Assembly (NCBI GenBank): GCA_011064865.1 | Contig: JAAKFX010000027.1 | Span: forward strand, 1-17,206 | Reading direction: 5' to 3' | Origin: Candidatus Anoxychlamydiales bacterium | GTDB lineage: Bacteria > Chlamydiota > Chlamydiia > Chlamydiales > SM23-39 | Length of the DNA: 17,206 nucleotides | In this document: positions 7,708 through 15,549 of the stretch, piece after piece | Numbering within the stretch: position 1 is the stretch's first letter | Layout: each line of letters opens with the position of its first letter | Made by a program: the position numbers and the translations under genes | The notes under the pieces: generated by a model | Database searches by the model: none | Told to the model about the DNA's origin: nothing | The model's input: the letters and a program-made list of their open reading frames with translations, nothing else

Positions 7708-8928
7708 ATGCAAGAAGCAAAATTTATTGTTAAAACTCTACATGCTAAAGGTTATATATCCTATTTTGCTGGAGGTTGGGTTCGAGATTTTTTATTGCAG
7801 CATAAATCTGATGATATAGATATTGCAACTGATGCACCTCCAGATGTCGTAGAATCTTTATTTTCTCATACAATCCCTATTGGCAAAGCTTTTGGTATCA
7901 TTTTAGTTATTATAAAAAACAAACAATATGAAGTTGCAACATTTAGACAGGATGTTGAATACAAAGACGGTCGAAGACCCTCTAAAATTGAGTTTTCCTC
8001 CCCTCAAATAGATGCAAAAAGACGTGATTTCACAATAAACGGTATGTTTTATGATCCAATAAAAGATGAAATCATCGACTTTGTAAAAGGAAAAGAAGAT
8101 CTTGATAAAAAAATTATTCGTTGCATCGGCAATGCCCATCAAAGATTTAAAGAAGATAGACTCAGAATGATTAGAGCTATTCGCTTAAGCTCTAGATTCA
8201 ATTTTGAGATTGAAAAAGAGACAAAAAGAGCTATAATTGCGCATTCTAATGAACTCTTTCCAGCTGTTGCGATTGAAAGAATATTTCAAGAGTTCTCCAA
8301 AATGGCAAAATATGCCGGATTTAAAAATGCAATGATTAAACTTTTTGAATTCAATCTTCTACAAACCATATTTACGGATCTTAAAGAGCTATCCATCGAT
8401 GAAATTAAAAGTAGACTATCCCTCGTTGATGATTTCCCGCATAGAGCTCCTGTCATAGTCTCAATTTTAGAGCTTTTTCCAGACTATAGCTTAGAGCAAA
8501 AACAAGATTTATGCAGATATCTAAAACTCTCTAATAGAGAAATTGAGTTTGTAACTTTTTTGCACCATTCAATCTCTTACATCAAAAATGAAAAAAAAGT
8601 AGATGATTTTGCTTGGGTGTATTTTTATGCTAATCATTTCTATGATCTAACAATAGATATTTTGGCTGTTCACATTAAAGCTGAAAAAAGAAAAGATTTT
8701 TTGTTAAAACATGAAAAAAAACAAAAAGATCTACAGCCCTATATCGATAGAATTTTAAATAATGACCCTGTTGTAAAATCTGATCATCTAAAACTTTATA
8801 ATATCAAACCTGGCCCCTTGATGGGTCAGCTTCTAAAAGAAGCTGAAAAAATATCCATCAACCAAAAACTTCTAGATCCTCATAAAGTAATACAAGAGCT
8901 CAAAAAATCAAGTCTTTGGAAAAAATAA
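7708..8928 (+). CDS. pcnB: CCA tRNA nucleotidyltransferase / poly(A) polymerase family protein
   Basis: A class II nucleotidyltransferase that adds either CCA to tRNA or a poly(A) tail to RNA 3' ends. Of 406 aa, the head domain carries GGWVRD at 22-27, the catalytic pair D36-x-D38 in DDIDIAT, RRDFTING at 105-112 and RFKEDRLRMIRAIR at 146-159, all as expected. The C-terminal part is helical with a basic region. Chlamydia carries pcnB-annotated genes of this type (CT410 in my recollection), hence the symbol, but CCA-adding versus poly(A) activity cannot be separated by these motifs, and the protein lacks the long basic tail of E. coli PAP I. An in-frame TAA at 7687 and the absence of another ATG fix the start; no Shine-Dalgarno is visible before it. 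Confidence 0.85.
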   Translation: MQEAKFIVKTLHAKGYISYFAGGWVRDFLLQHKSDDIDIATDAPPDVVESLFSHTIPIGKAFGIILVIIKNKQYEVATFRQDVEYKDGRRPSKIEFSSPQIDAKRRDFTINGMFYDPIKDEIIDFVKGKEDLDKKIIRCIGNAHQRFKEDRLRMIRAIRLSSRFNFEIEKETKRAIIAHSNELFPAVAIERIFQEFSKMAKYAGFKNAMIKLFEFNLLQTIFTDLKELSIDEIKSRLSLVDDFPHRAPVIVSILELFPDYSLEQKQDLCRYLKLSNREIEFVTFLHHSISYIKNEKKVDDFAWVYFYANHFYDLTIDILAVHIKAEKRKDFLLKHEKKQKDLQPYIDRILNNDPVVKSDHLKLYNIKPGPLMGQLLKEAEKISINQKLLDPHKVIQELKKSSLWKK

Positions 8929-8942
8929 CTTTTATTTTTTTT
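8919..8942. terminator. A/T-only hairpin between convergent pcnB and the 289-aa gene
   Basis: AAAAAATAA and TTATTTTTT form an inverted repeat across the pcnB stop, with a loop of about three bases and a T-run on the + strand. It sits where a terminator shared by two converging genes is expected. The stem has no G-C pairs, so termination strength is doubtful. Confidence 0.3.
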
Positions 8943-8958
8943 CAATTTTTCAATAACT

Positions 8959-9828
8959 CTATATTGTATCAACTAATCTTCTAAAGGAGGCTGTTGGGAT
9001 TTGAACAACATAGAGTGGATTGTTTTCTGCCCCTTGCTCTTGCCTAGGTTTTTGCTCAGCTCCTTGATTTCTAAATCCGTTCAATTTACTTAAATAGTTA
9101 CTTCCTTTTTTAGGATATGTATATTCAACACTAATTTTTACTTTTTTAGGTTTCGTTTTACCATCTTGTGAAAAATTAATTTCAACAGTATTGTTGTCAT
9201 CTTCTCTTGAATTCATCCACATTCTTGAGTTACAAGCAATTATTTTACGTACAACTGAGCTTAATTGCTTTAATACATCGCTCAAATCTTTTGTCCAAAT
9301 GCTTAAATCCATAAATTGAAAATATTTATTAATTTTATCATCACCAATTTCAGAGCCATAAGGAGTAATATCTTCAATAAAAGCAGATTGCAAATATATA
9401 TTATTGTGTTCATCAAATTTTAATTGAATAAGAGAACTTTCTTCATCCGGAGTAGGTTTGAGCTCTTCTTTGGAGCATAAAACTTCAACATCTACTTTTT
9501 TATCAAGAATAATTGTAAGTTTTGTCGACATAACTTGCGTTGTAAAATGATCTATTTTAACTGACCACCTTTCATATGTTGGGTGTTTTACAACATCTTC
9601 TAATTTTTTATCTGTTTGAAAATCGGTATTTTCGATAATCTGAGCAAGGACAGTAAATAATTGATCTTTTACAGAATCTCCAAAAGATCTATGAACTTTT
9701 AGAGTCATAAATTTAAAAGCTTCACATGACTCCTCTGGATCAGAGCGAACAAATTCCACCTGACCTATTGGGGTTCTCAAATATAGATTATTTTCGCTAG
9801 CTTCTAATCGGAACATTTCAGTTGCCAT
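8959..9828 (-). CDS. Unrecognised 289-aa soluble protein
   Basis: I do not recognise this protein. It has no signal peptide, membrane segment or catalytic motif that I can name. Residues about 1-235 look like a compact mixed alpha/beta domain with alternating strands (for example NLYLRTPIGQVEFV, KVKISVEYTYP); about 236-275 form a Gln/Gly/Pro/Glu-rich, low-complexity linker (EQKPRQEQGAENN), and the last residues, LYVVQIPTASFRRLVDTI, look folded again. The gene is visibly less A/T-extreme and less Lys/Asn-biased than pcnB or mutL. It is a single-gene unit: converging on pcnB, preceded by a 248-base gap with a good promoter (9867-9894) and AAGAGG six bases before the ATG. A lineage-specific structural or secreted protein is possible, but nothing proves it. 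Confidence 0.75.
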   Translation of the reverse strand: MATEMFRLEASENNLYLRTPIGQVEFVRSDPEESCEAFKFMTLKVHRSFGDSVKDQLFTVLAQIIENTDFQTDKKLEDVVKHPTYERWSVKIDHFTTQVMSTKLTIILDKKVDVEVLCSKEELKPTPDEESSLIQLKFDEHNNIYLQSAFIEDITPYGSEIGDDKINKYFQFMDLSIWTKDLSDVLKQLSSVVRKIIACNSRMWMNSREDDNNTVEINFSQDGKTKPKKVKISVEYTYPKKGSNYLSKLNGFRNQGAEQKPRQEQGAENNPLYVVQIPTASFRRLVDTI

Positions 9829-9866
9829 AAATAACCTCTTATATTGTATAACAAAACAAAGATTTT

Positions 9867-9894
9867 ATTATATCCTTTCTTTTAATGCAATCAA
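9867..9894 (-). promoter_or_regulatory. Housekeeping-type promoter for the 289-aa gene
   Basis: On the minus strand TTGATT (9894-9889), a 16-base spacer and a perfect TATAAT (9872-9867) make the best sigma70/sigma66-like promoter in the window. The predicted transcript start is near 9860, giving a leader of about 30 bases that contains the AAGAGG ribosome site at 9840-9835. Confidence 0.6.
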
Positions 9895-9945
9895 TTCGCA
9901 TATTTAAAATAAACATTATTATTAAAGAAAAAAAACAATTTTATA

Positions 9946-9970
9946 CTCACAATAAACAATTTATTGTAAG
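9946..9970 (-). terminator. Possible weak terminator hairpin downstream of rsbU
   Basis: ACAATAAA and TTTATTGT pair perfectly (8 bp, loop of three), extendable to 11 positions with one mismatch. Read on the minus strand, about ten bases later, comes a T-rich run (complement of 9925-9937). That order fits an intrinsic terminator about 110 bases after the rsbU stop and before the next promoter, but the stem is almost all A-T. Function is uncertain. Confidence 0.3.
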
Positions 9971-10004
9971 TAGTTTGCAGCAATTACTTATTATTTTATC
10001 CAGT

Positions 10005-10032
10005 TTTTGGCTAATACTAACTTTGGCCAAAA
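10005..10032. repeat. Inverted repeat TTTTGGC / GCCAAAA downstream of rsbU
   Basis: Seven-base arms at 10005-10011 and 10026-10032 are separated by 14 bases and include the only G-C-containing symmetry in this gap. A second pair (AACTTT near 10019, AAAGTT near 10040) is nested around the right arm. It may be a transcript-end structure for rsbU or an operator for the 289-aa gene about 110 bases from its promoter; neither is shown. Confidence 0.3.
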
Positions 10033-10076
10033 TTTGACTAAAGTTATATAGAAAACAGACAAAAGTAAAAATATTT

Positions 10077-11795
10077 TTATTTAATTTTAAAAATCAAAGC
10101 TGTCATATCATCGAATTGAGAGACATCTTTTGAAAAATCTTGTAAAATTTTGAATAGTCTTTGAATTGTTTTATTCACATCAATATCTTTGGAATTTTTA
10201 ATAAAATCTATTAAATGTTCTTTCCCAAAAAATTTATTATTTTTATCGATTGCCTCGATAATTCCATCAGTATATAAAAACAGAAGATCGCCTGAAGCTA
10301 AAGTAGTTTCATTGATATCAACTCTAAAATCTTCAATCCCTAAAGCTAAACCTTTAGTGGTAAGCTCTGTTATCGTTGAATCTTTTTTTCTTAAAATTGC
10401 TTTTGGATGACCTGCATTAAAATATTTTAGATTTTTAGATTTTATATCGTAGAGGCCAAAAAAAGCAGTTGCGAACATAGAATTTTCTTTAGCATCTTTA
10501 ATAAATAGTTCATTTGTTTTTTCTACTATCTCATCTAAATTTGGTAGATAGGTAGCAAAAGATCTGATGATACTTCTAAGAGTTAAAGCGTATAGACAAG
10601 CCAAAATTCCTTTGGTAGCAATATCTGCTATAACAAAAAAGATTTTACCATCTTTTGTGAAAAAGTCATAAAAATCTCCCCCAACTTCTTTGGCAAAAAG
10701 ATTACCAAAAGAGATATCAACCTCTTCGATATCTAATGGTTTTTTAGGTAAAAGACCTATTTGGATATCTTCAGCAATCTCAAGCTCTTCTACATATCTT
10801 TGTTTTTCTATTTTTTCTTTTTCAACCTCTTTTTGTTTTAAAATTAGAGAATCTATAGTTTTATTAAAAAAAGCGCCGATATAATTGATTTCAAAACCTA
10901 AAAAATGTTTTTTATAGCGTTTATTTAAATTGCCATCTTTGATTTTATTCATAACACCAATTAGTGCTTTTTCTGGCTTTGCCATATAGCTAATTATTAT
11001 AAACGATAAAATTAGTAAAACGATAAAAACTGTAGAAAAAACAAAAGTATGTTTAAAAAAATAATTTTGAAGATGAAAAGCTTTTACAGTTTTTTGATCT
11101 ATTTTTAAAATAAGATCTAAATCTAAATTTTTTAACCCTTTTTTTGCAGAAAGTACATCTGAGGATTTCAAAGGTTTTTGATTATTTGAAAAAATAACTT
11201 TGTTCGATGCATCTACTATTTGAAGTTTAGTATTTTTGAAATATTTATCTCTTGGCAGATCTTGCAGAAATTCATCTTGCGAAAACCCAACTATAATTGC
11301 GCCTATAGATTTTTTATTATCATAGATAGCTTTGCTATAATATAGACAACTATTACAACCAAAAAAACCATCTGCAAAAAGTGTATTTTTACTATCCAAC
11401 ATATTTTTGGATACTTTTATATATCTATCTATAAAAGCTGGTTTTGATGAATTTACAACATATAGATCATTAGAGGCTTGATCGACATAAAATATGGCAT
11501 CTAGATTAAAATCCTGAGCAATTTTCCCAAAACATACATTCAAATCTGATCTATTTTGTTTTATTTGTTCTTTTATTACCTCTATTATTTCATTTTTAAA
11601 CTTTAAATTATCTTCAATATTATTCGATATTTGAGAAGCTAAGATATTCAGAGTTATTAAGATATCATCTTTTTGCTCTTTATATTCGGCTCTATATAAA
11701 ACGGCTAAATATATAAACAGCGGAAAAGCTACTAAAATCAAAATAATAAAAAAAATTCTATAAGTTAAAAAACTTTTAATGTTTTTTGTTTTCAA
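10077..11795 (-). CDS. rsbU: Membrane-bound PP2C-type serine phosphatase, RsbU-like
   Basis: Predicted sensor phosphatase of a sigma-factor partner switch: RsbU dephosphorylates an RsbV-type anti-anti-sigma factor. In Chlamydia this pathway (CT588) is linked to the RsbW kinase and the housekeeping sigma. Order, numbered from the TTG at 11795 (572 aa): TM1 about 9-33; an extracytoplasmic Cache-like domain about 34-248 containing C147-N-S-C150; TM2 about 249-272; HAMP about 273-325; a short Glu/Lys coiled coil; and a PP2C domain with D374 (GGDFYD), D391 (ADIATKG), D510 (YTDGI) and D562-D563 (FDDMTA), so catalysis should be intact. Start choice is uncertain: the longest frame begins at a GTG (11921) deep inside the divergent trmH gene, no ATG precedes TM1, and TTG 11795 is the best in-gap candidate, though without a clear Shine-Dalgarno site. 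Confidence 0.87.
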   Translation of the reverse strand: MKTKNIKSFLTYRIFFIILILVAFPLFIYLAVLYRAEYKEQKDDILITLNILASQISNNIEDNLKFKNEIIEVIKEQIKQNRSDLNVCFGKIAQDFNLDAIFYVDQASNDLYVVNSSKPAFIDRYIKVSKNMLDSKNTLFADGFFGCNSCLYYSKAIYDNKKSIGAIIVGFSQDEFLQDLPRDKYFKNTKLQIVDASNKVIFSNNQKPLKSSDVLSAKKGLKNLDLDLILKIDQKTVKAFHLQNYFFKHTFVFSTVFIVLLILSFIIISYMAKPEKALIGVMNKIKDGNLNKRYKKHFLGFEINYIGAFFNKTIDSLILKQKEVEKEKIEKQRYVEELEIAEDIQIGLLPKKPLDIEEVDISFGNLFAKEVGGDFYDFFTKDGKIFFVIADIATKGILACLYALTLRSIIRSFATYLPNLDEIVEKTNELFIKDAKENSMFATAFFGLYDIKSKNLKYFNAGHPKAILRKKDSTITELTTKGLALGIEDFRVDINETTLASGDLLFLYTDGIIEAIDKNNKFFGKEHLIDFIKNSKDIDVNKTIQRLFKILQDFSKDVSQFDDMTALIFKIK

Positions 11796-11814
11796 ATGTG
11801 CTAAATTTCCAATT

Positions 11815-11820
11815 AAAAGG
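11815..11820 (+). promoter_or_regulatory. Shine-Dalgarno site deciding the trmH/spoU start
   Basis: AAAAGG, six bases, then ATG at 11827. A further in-frame ATG at 11779 would add 16 residues unlike the family N-terminus and would overlap the start region of the divergent rsbU, so the internal ATG is preferred. Confidence 0.6.
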
Positions 11821-11826
11821 TTAGCT

Positions 11827-12555
11827 ATGTTAATTACTAGAGCTTCTAATCCCCGTATAAAAAAAATTGGTAAAATAAGGCAACGTAAAAGTGAAAAAAA
11901 TAAAGTTCTTTTAGTTGGCACAAAAGCTATAAAGACTGCTCAAAAGAAATTGCCCATGGACACTTATATCACTACGAAAAAGATTGGAGGGCGCAGGCCA
12001 AAAGCTAAAAAAGTTTTAGTAGTAACGAAAGAGATAATGAAAAAAATCACTAATGTGAAATCTCCTCAAGATGTAGCTGCAATATTTGAGCTTCCGGATG
12101 AAAAGATAAAAGGCTCGAAATATGTGCTTATTTTAGATAATATTTCAGATCCTGGAAATATGGGGACTGTTATAAGAAGCGCAAATGCTTTTCAATTTGA
12201 TTTGATAATATGTTCAAAACACTCAACAGATCCTTATTCTGAAAAGGCTCTCTCTGCTGCTAAAGGATCAACTTTTTTCATACCGATAAAAATATTTACT
12301 GAAGAAGAAATTTTAGATTTTATCGATGAAAATAACTTAAATGTATATTTAGCTCATATCAAAGGAAAACCAATAGACAAAGTTGAGTTTGAACCTCCTC
12401 TCGCTTTAATCATCTCAAATGAAGCTCATGGTCCAAGCGGGTGGGCAAAAAATATAGCTAAACAATTTACAATTCCAATAAAAAAAGATATCGATTCTTT
12501 AAATGCTGCGATCGCAGCTAGCATTTCAATGTACGAGATAAAAAAAATCCGATGA
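11827..12555 (+). CDS. TrmH/SpoU-family RNA 2'-O-ribose methyltransferase
   Basis: A SPOUT methyltransferase expected to methylate a ribose 2'-OH in rRNA or tRNA using S-adenosylmethionine. The 242-aa protein has an N-terminal substrate-binding region (about 1-90, rich in Lys and Arg) and the three conserved motifs of the trefoil-knot domain: LDNISDPGNMGTVIRSA at 103-119, ISNEAHGP at 196-203 and IPIKKDIDSLNAAIAAS at 216-232. The size and layout resemble RlmB- and TsnR-like enzymes, but the exact target base cannot be read from sequence. It heads a + strand run with rsgA (ATGA overlap) and eno; its start is 31 bases from the proposed rsbU start on the other strand. Confidence 0.88.
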   Translation: MLITRASNPRIKKIGKIRQRKSEKNKVLLVGTKAIKTAQKKLPMDTYITTKKIGGRRPKAKKVLVVTKEIMKKITNVKSPQDVAAIFELPDEKIKGSKYVLILDNISDPGNMGTVIRSANAFQFDLIICSKHSTDPYSEKALSAAKGSTFFIPIKIFTEEEILDFIDENNLNVYLAHIKGKPIDKVEFEPPLALIISNEAHGPSGWAKNIAKQFTIPIKKDIDSLNAAIAASISMYEIKKIR

Positions 12556-13655
12556 AACAAAGATCCAAATTTGACAAATACCTAGAAGAAGAAGAGTTGT
12601 TTTTACAAGACACAAAACAATTTCGAAAACAAAGAAAGATAAAAAGCCAAAAAGACAGATCCAAATACAAAAAAACGGACATTGAAAAGAAAAAAAATGT
12701 ACAAAAAATAGATAAAAAACATTTAGCTAAAGCGATTGTTTTATCTGTATTAGGCCAAGAGATTTTAATCTCTTATAATAAGAAAAAATACAAAGCAACA
12801 CTTAGAGGCATTTTAAAAAAAGAAAAAAGCAAAAACAAAAATATTATTGCAGTTGGAGATATCGTAAACATCTCATTTAAAAATGAAAATGAGGCTACGA
12901 TAGAGAGTATTGATAAAAGATTTTCAATTTTATCAAGACAAGAAGAGAGATCAAAAAAACAAAGTATAATTGCTGTGAACATCGATCAAGTTTTAATTAC
13001 TACATCTTTAGTAAAACCTTATCTAAAACCTTTTTTGATAGATAGATATATGATAGCTATAACAAAAGGAAATATGACACCTGTAATCATAATTAATAAA
13101 ATAGATCTTTTGCAAAAAAATTCCCAAGAAGAGAAAAAATATCAAAATTTTTTATCGACATATGAAAAGTTAGGTTATTTAATATTATCTATTAGCTGCA
13201 AAAAAAAAATAGGTTTAAAAGCACTTTTAAATGTTATGAAGGGTAAAACCTCTGTTTTTTCAGGTCAATCTGGCACTGGAAAAACATCTTTGATAAATGC
13301 TACACTGCATATGAAACTCAAAACAGGCGAAGTTGTAAAAAAAACCTATAAAGGCGCGCATATAACAAGCAAAGCAGAATTAATTGAGCTTAAAAGTGGT
13401 GGTTTTTGTATAGATACCCCCGGCATTAAAAGCTTTGGTATTTGGGATTTAGAAATAAACGATATAAAAAATCATTTTTTTGAATTTCACAATTTTGCTA
13501 AAAAATGTAAATATAAAAACTGCAAACATATAAATGAGCCTCACTGCAACGTGATAAAAGCTATTGATAAAAAGAAAATATCAAAGTTGCGTTTTGAGTC
13601 TTATCGCATGTTAATTGAAGAAATACTTGAAAAAAAAAGGAAGCTATATGAGTAA
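12552..13655 (+). CDS. rsgA: Small-subunit ribosome biogenesis GTPase RsgA
   Basis: RsgA (YjeQ) is a GTPase that checks late 30S subunit assembly. Its circularly permuted G-domain is clear in the order G4-G5-G1-G3: NKID at 182-185, ISCKKKIG at 214-221, GQSGTGKTS at 238-246 and DTPG at 288-291. It follows an OB-like domain (about 60-125) and precedes a zinc knuckle with C319, C324, H326 and C332. Before the OB domain is a long, very basic extension (about 1-55, Lys/Arg/Gln-rich), longer than in E. coli; it may help bind rRNA. The 367-aa ORF starts at an ATG overlapping the trmH stop (ATGA), indicating coupling of two ribosome-maturation genes. Its stop overlaps the eno start by eight bases. 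Confidence 0.94.
   Translation: MKQRSKFDKYLEEEELFLQDTKQFRKQRKIKSQKDRSKYKKTDIEKKKNVQKIDKKHLAKAIVLSVLGQEILISYNKKKYKATLRGILKKEKSKNKNIIAVGDIVNISFKNENEATIESIDKRFSILSRQEERSKKQSIIAVNIDQVLITTSLVKPYLKPFLIDRYMIAITKGNMTPVIIINKIDLLQKNSQEEKKYQNFLSTYEKLGYLILSISCKKKIGLKALLNVMKGKTSVFSGQSGTGKTSLINATLHMKLKTGEVVKKTYKGAHITSKAELIELKSGGFCIDTPGIKSFGIWDLEINDIKNHFFEFHNFAKKCKYKNCKHINEPHCNVIKAIDKKKISKLRFESYRMLIEEILEKKRKLYE
13637..13643 (+). promoter_or_regulatory. Shine-Dalgarno site deciding the eno start
   Basis: AAGGAAG followed by four bases and the ATG at 13648. An in-frame ATG at 13615 would add 11 residues (MKKYLKKKGSY) that lie inside rsgA and have no counterpart in enolases. Confidence 0.7.
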
Positions 13656-14949
13656 AATAAAAAAACTTGAAGCTCTAGAAATTTTAGATTCACGTGGAAA
13701 TCCAACAATTGAAGTAATTTTAAAAACAGACGATGGAATAATTACAAAAGCTAAAGTTCCCTCTGGCGCATCGACAGGAGCAAATGAAGCTTTAGAGCTG
13801 AGAGATAATGATAAAAAAAGATACTCAGGCAAAGGTGTTTTAAAAGCTGTAAGCATTGTTAATAATGAATTAAATAAACTGCTCATTGGTAAATCTGTCA
13901 CAGATCAAGAAACGATTGATAATCTCATGATAAAAGCTGATGGCACTGAAAATAAAGCAAATTTTGGCGCAAATTCTATGCTAGGAGTATCTCTCGCTGC
14001 TGCAAGAGCTGGCGCTGCATCCAAAAATCTAGCGATCTATGAATATTTAAATACAAAAAACTCATTTATAATTCCATGTCCTATGATGAACATCATAAAT
14101 GGTGGTATGCACTCAGATAGCCCTTTAGATTTTCAAGAATTTATGATAAGACCAAAAGGCGCTAATAGTTTCAAAGAAGCCCTTAGATGGGCCGTAGAAG
14201 TTTTTCATACACTTAAAAAAATCTTAAAAGATAAAGGCTATGCAACATCAGTTGGTGATGAAGGTGGTTTCGCTCCTAATTTAAAATCACATGAAGAAGC
14301 GCTCGAGCTCATAATAGATGCAATTGAAAAAGCTGGCTACAAACCAAAAGAGGAAATATCTATCGCTTTAGATCCCGCAGCATCCGAGTTTTATGATACA
14401 TCCAAAAAAGTATATTTTGAGATGAAGAAAAAAGCAGCCAAAAAAGAGTTTAAAACCAAAACTTCATCAGAGCAAATCAAATATTTAGAAGAGCTATGCA
14501 AAAAATTTCCGATAGATTCTATAGAAGATGGTCTCGCTGAATCCGATTGGGATGGTTGGGTAGAGTTTACCAAACAAATGGGAGATAAAATTCAAATAGT
14601 TGGTGATGATCTTTTTGTAACTAATACAAAATTTTTAGAAAAAGGAATAAAGCTTAAAGCTGCCAATGCTATCTTAATTAAACTAAATCAAATCGGAACC
14701 GTTACAGAAACTCTTCAAACTATTCATCTAGCTCAAAAAAATGGTTTTAATACTGTCGTCTCTCATAGATCTGGAGAGACCGAAGATGCCTTTATTGCTG
14801 ATTTTGCTGTAGCGACCCACTCAGGTCAAATAAAAACAGGCTCTTTATCTAGATCTGATAGAATAGCTAAATATAATCGCCTTCTCGAAATAGAGAATGA
14901 TCTAGGAAAAAAAGCCAAGTTTTTTAAAGCTCCATTGGAAAAATCTTAA
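13648..14949 (+). CDS. eno: Enolase
   Basis: Converts 2-phosphoglycerate to phosphoenolpyruvate in glycolysis. The 433-aa protein has the standard length and all catalytic features: LDSRGNPTIEV near residue 13, the mobile loop SGASTGANEALELRD at 39-53, H155 in GGMHSD, E205 in GDEGG, the Mg ligands D242, E293 and D320, the base K345 in LIKLNQ, and SHRSGETED at 372-380. GGMHSD differs slightly from the common GGxHADN, with Ser in place of Ala and of Asn, a mild change. It is the last gene of the trmH-rsgA-eno run, and its nearness to an rsbU gene recalls Chlamydia CT587/CT588. The final 26 bases overlap the tail of the convergent 194-aa gene. Confidence 0.97.
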   Translation: MSKIKKLEALEILDSRGNPTIEVILKTDDGIITKAKVPSGASTGANEALELRDNDKKRYSGKGVLKAVSIVNNELNKLLIGKSVTDQETIDNLMIKADGTENKANFGANSMLGVSLAAARAGAASKNLAIYEYLNTKNSFIIPCPMMNIINGGMHSDSPLDFQEFMIRPKGANSFKEALRWAVEVFHTLKKILKDKGYATSVGDEGGFAPNLKSHEEALELIIDAIEKAGYKPKEEISIALDPAASEFYDTSKKVYFEMKKKAAKKEFKTKTSSEQIKYLEELCKKFPIDSIEDGLAESDWDGWVEFTKQMGDKIQIVGDDLFVTNTKFLEKGIKLKAANAILIKLNQIGTVTETLQTIHLAQKNGFNTVVSHRSGETEDAFIADFAVATHSGQIKTGSLSRSDRIAKYNRLLEIENDLGKKAKFFKAPLEKS

Positions 14950-15508
14950 TTTCTTTCTTAGGCAATGGTGGAAATGTTTCCTCTGGTTCTCCTTGCACTT
15001 CTTTTGCACAAGCTTGAGAATCTTCTAATCTCTCTTGTAGTTCCCATATTGATGCGTCAGTTATTTCACCTGACTCTTCATGTGTTTGACAAATTGCTTC
15101 GATAGTATCACTAGCTTGTTGATAATTTTTTGCTGCATCATTAAATACTGGATTTTCCTCAGCATACTTTTCAAATGTTTGAGATAAACATTTAAAAGCT
15201 TCTTTCACAGCATTCAACTTTTGTAAAAAATCAACAGATATCACTGCTTTAGCATCTATTTTACCTGCTAAATTTTCAGACCATTTTAATGCATAGGGAG
15301 AAAATGAATCAGTTCTTGTCATCTTACACAACTTTATATAATTCATAGCTGATCCTTCTGTCAAAACTTTTATTGGATGAGACTGTGAAGACCACTGTAA
15401 AATTTTTCCTTTTTTAAAAGCAGATAAGCTCTGTTCTATTAAATCAATATCATCATTAAATAAATTCCATTGAGTTTTTTCAGATGCACTCATAGAGATA
15501 GTACCCAT
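14924..15508 (-). CDS. Unrecognised 194-aa acidic protein
   Basis: I do not recognise this protein. It is 194 aa, with no signal peptide, membrane segment or catalytic signature. Residues about 95-170 are rich in Ala, Glu, Gln and Lys with heptad-like spacing, suggesting a helical bundle or coiled coil; the C-terminus is acidic then proline-rich (EPEETFPPLPKK). It uses fewer Lys/Asn codons and seems less A/T-extreme than eno's neighbours, much like the 289-aa gene at 8959-9828. The start is well supported by AAGGAG eight bases before the ATG. It overlaps the 3' end of eno by 26 bases in convergent orientation. A chaperone-dependent effector or a small structural protein would fit the look, but nothing specific shows it. 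Confidence 0.7.
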   Translation of the reverse strand: MGTISMSASEKTQWNLFNDDIDLIEQSLSAFKKGKILQWSSQSHPIKVLTEGSAMNYIKLCKMTRTDSFSPYALKWSENLAGKIDAKAVISVDFLQKLNAVKEAFKCLSQTFEKYAEENPVFNDAAKNYQQASDTIEAICQTHEESGEITDASIWELQERLEDSQACAKEVQGEPEETFPPLPKKEIKIFPMEL

Positions 15509-15549
15509 TTAAATTTCTCCTTATTTTTATTAATTTTTTAAATAAAAAT

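Noticed and set aside
10189..10884. Small + strand frames opposite the phosphatase
   Set aside because: They are antisense shadows of the PP2C domain with no start signals or conserved features.
11779..11826. Upstream ATG for trmH
   Set aside because: The extra 16 residues overlap the rsbU start region, and the ATG at 11827 has a better ribosome site and the expected N-terminus.
11796..11921. GTG-initiated N-terminal extension of the phosphatase
   Set aside because: These 42 residues are the antisense of the well-supported trmH start region and precede the normal first membrane helix without similarity to the family.
13615..13647. Upstream ATG for eno
   Set aside because: It lies inside rsgA, adds 11 residues absent from enolases, and the ATG at 13648 has AAGGAAG before it.
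13648..14949. Enolase with altered active site (GGMHSD, IEDGL)
   Set aside because: All catalytic and metal residues are present, IEDGL is common in bacterial enolases, and the Ser changes in GGMHSD are conservative.
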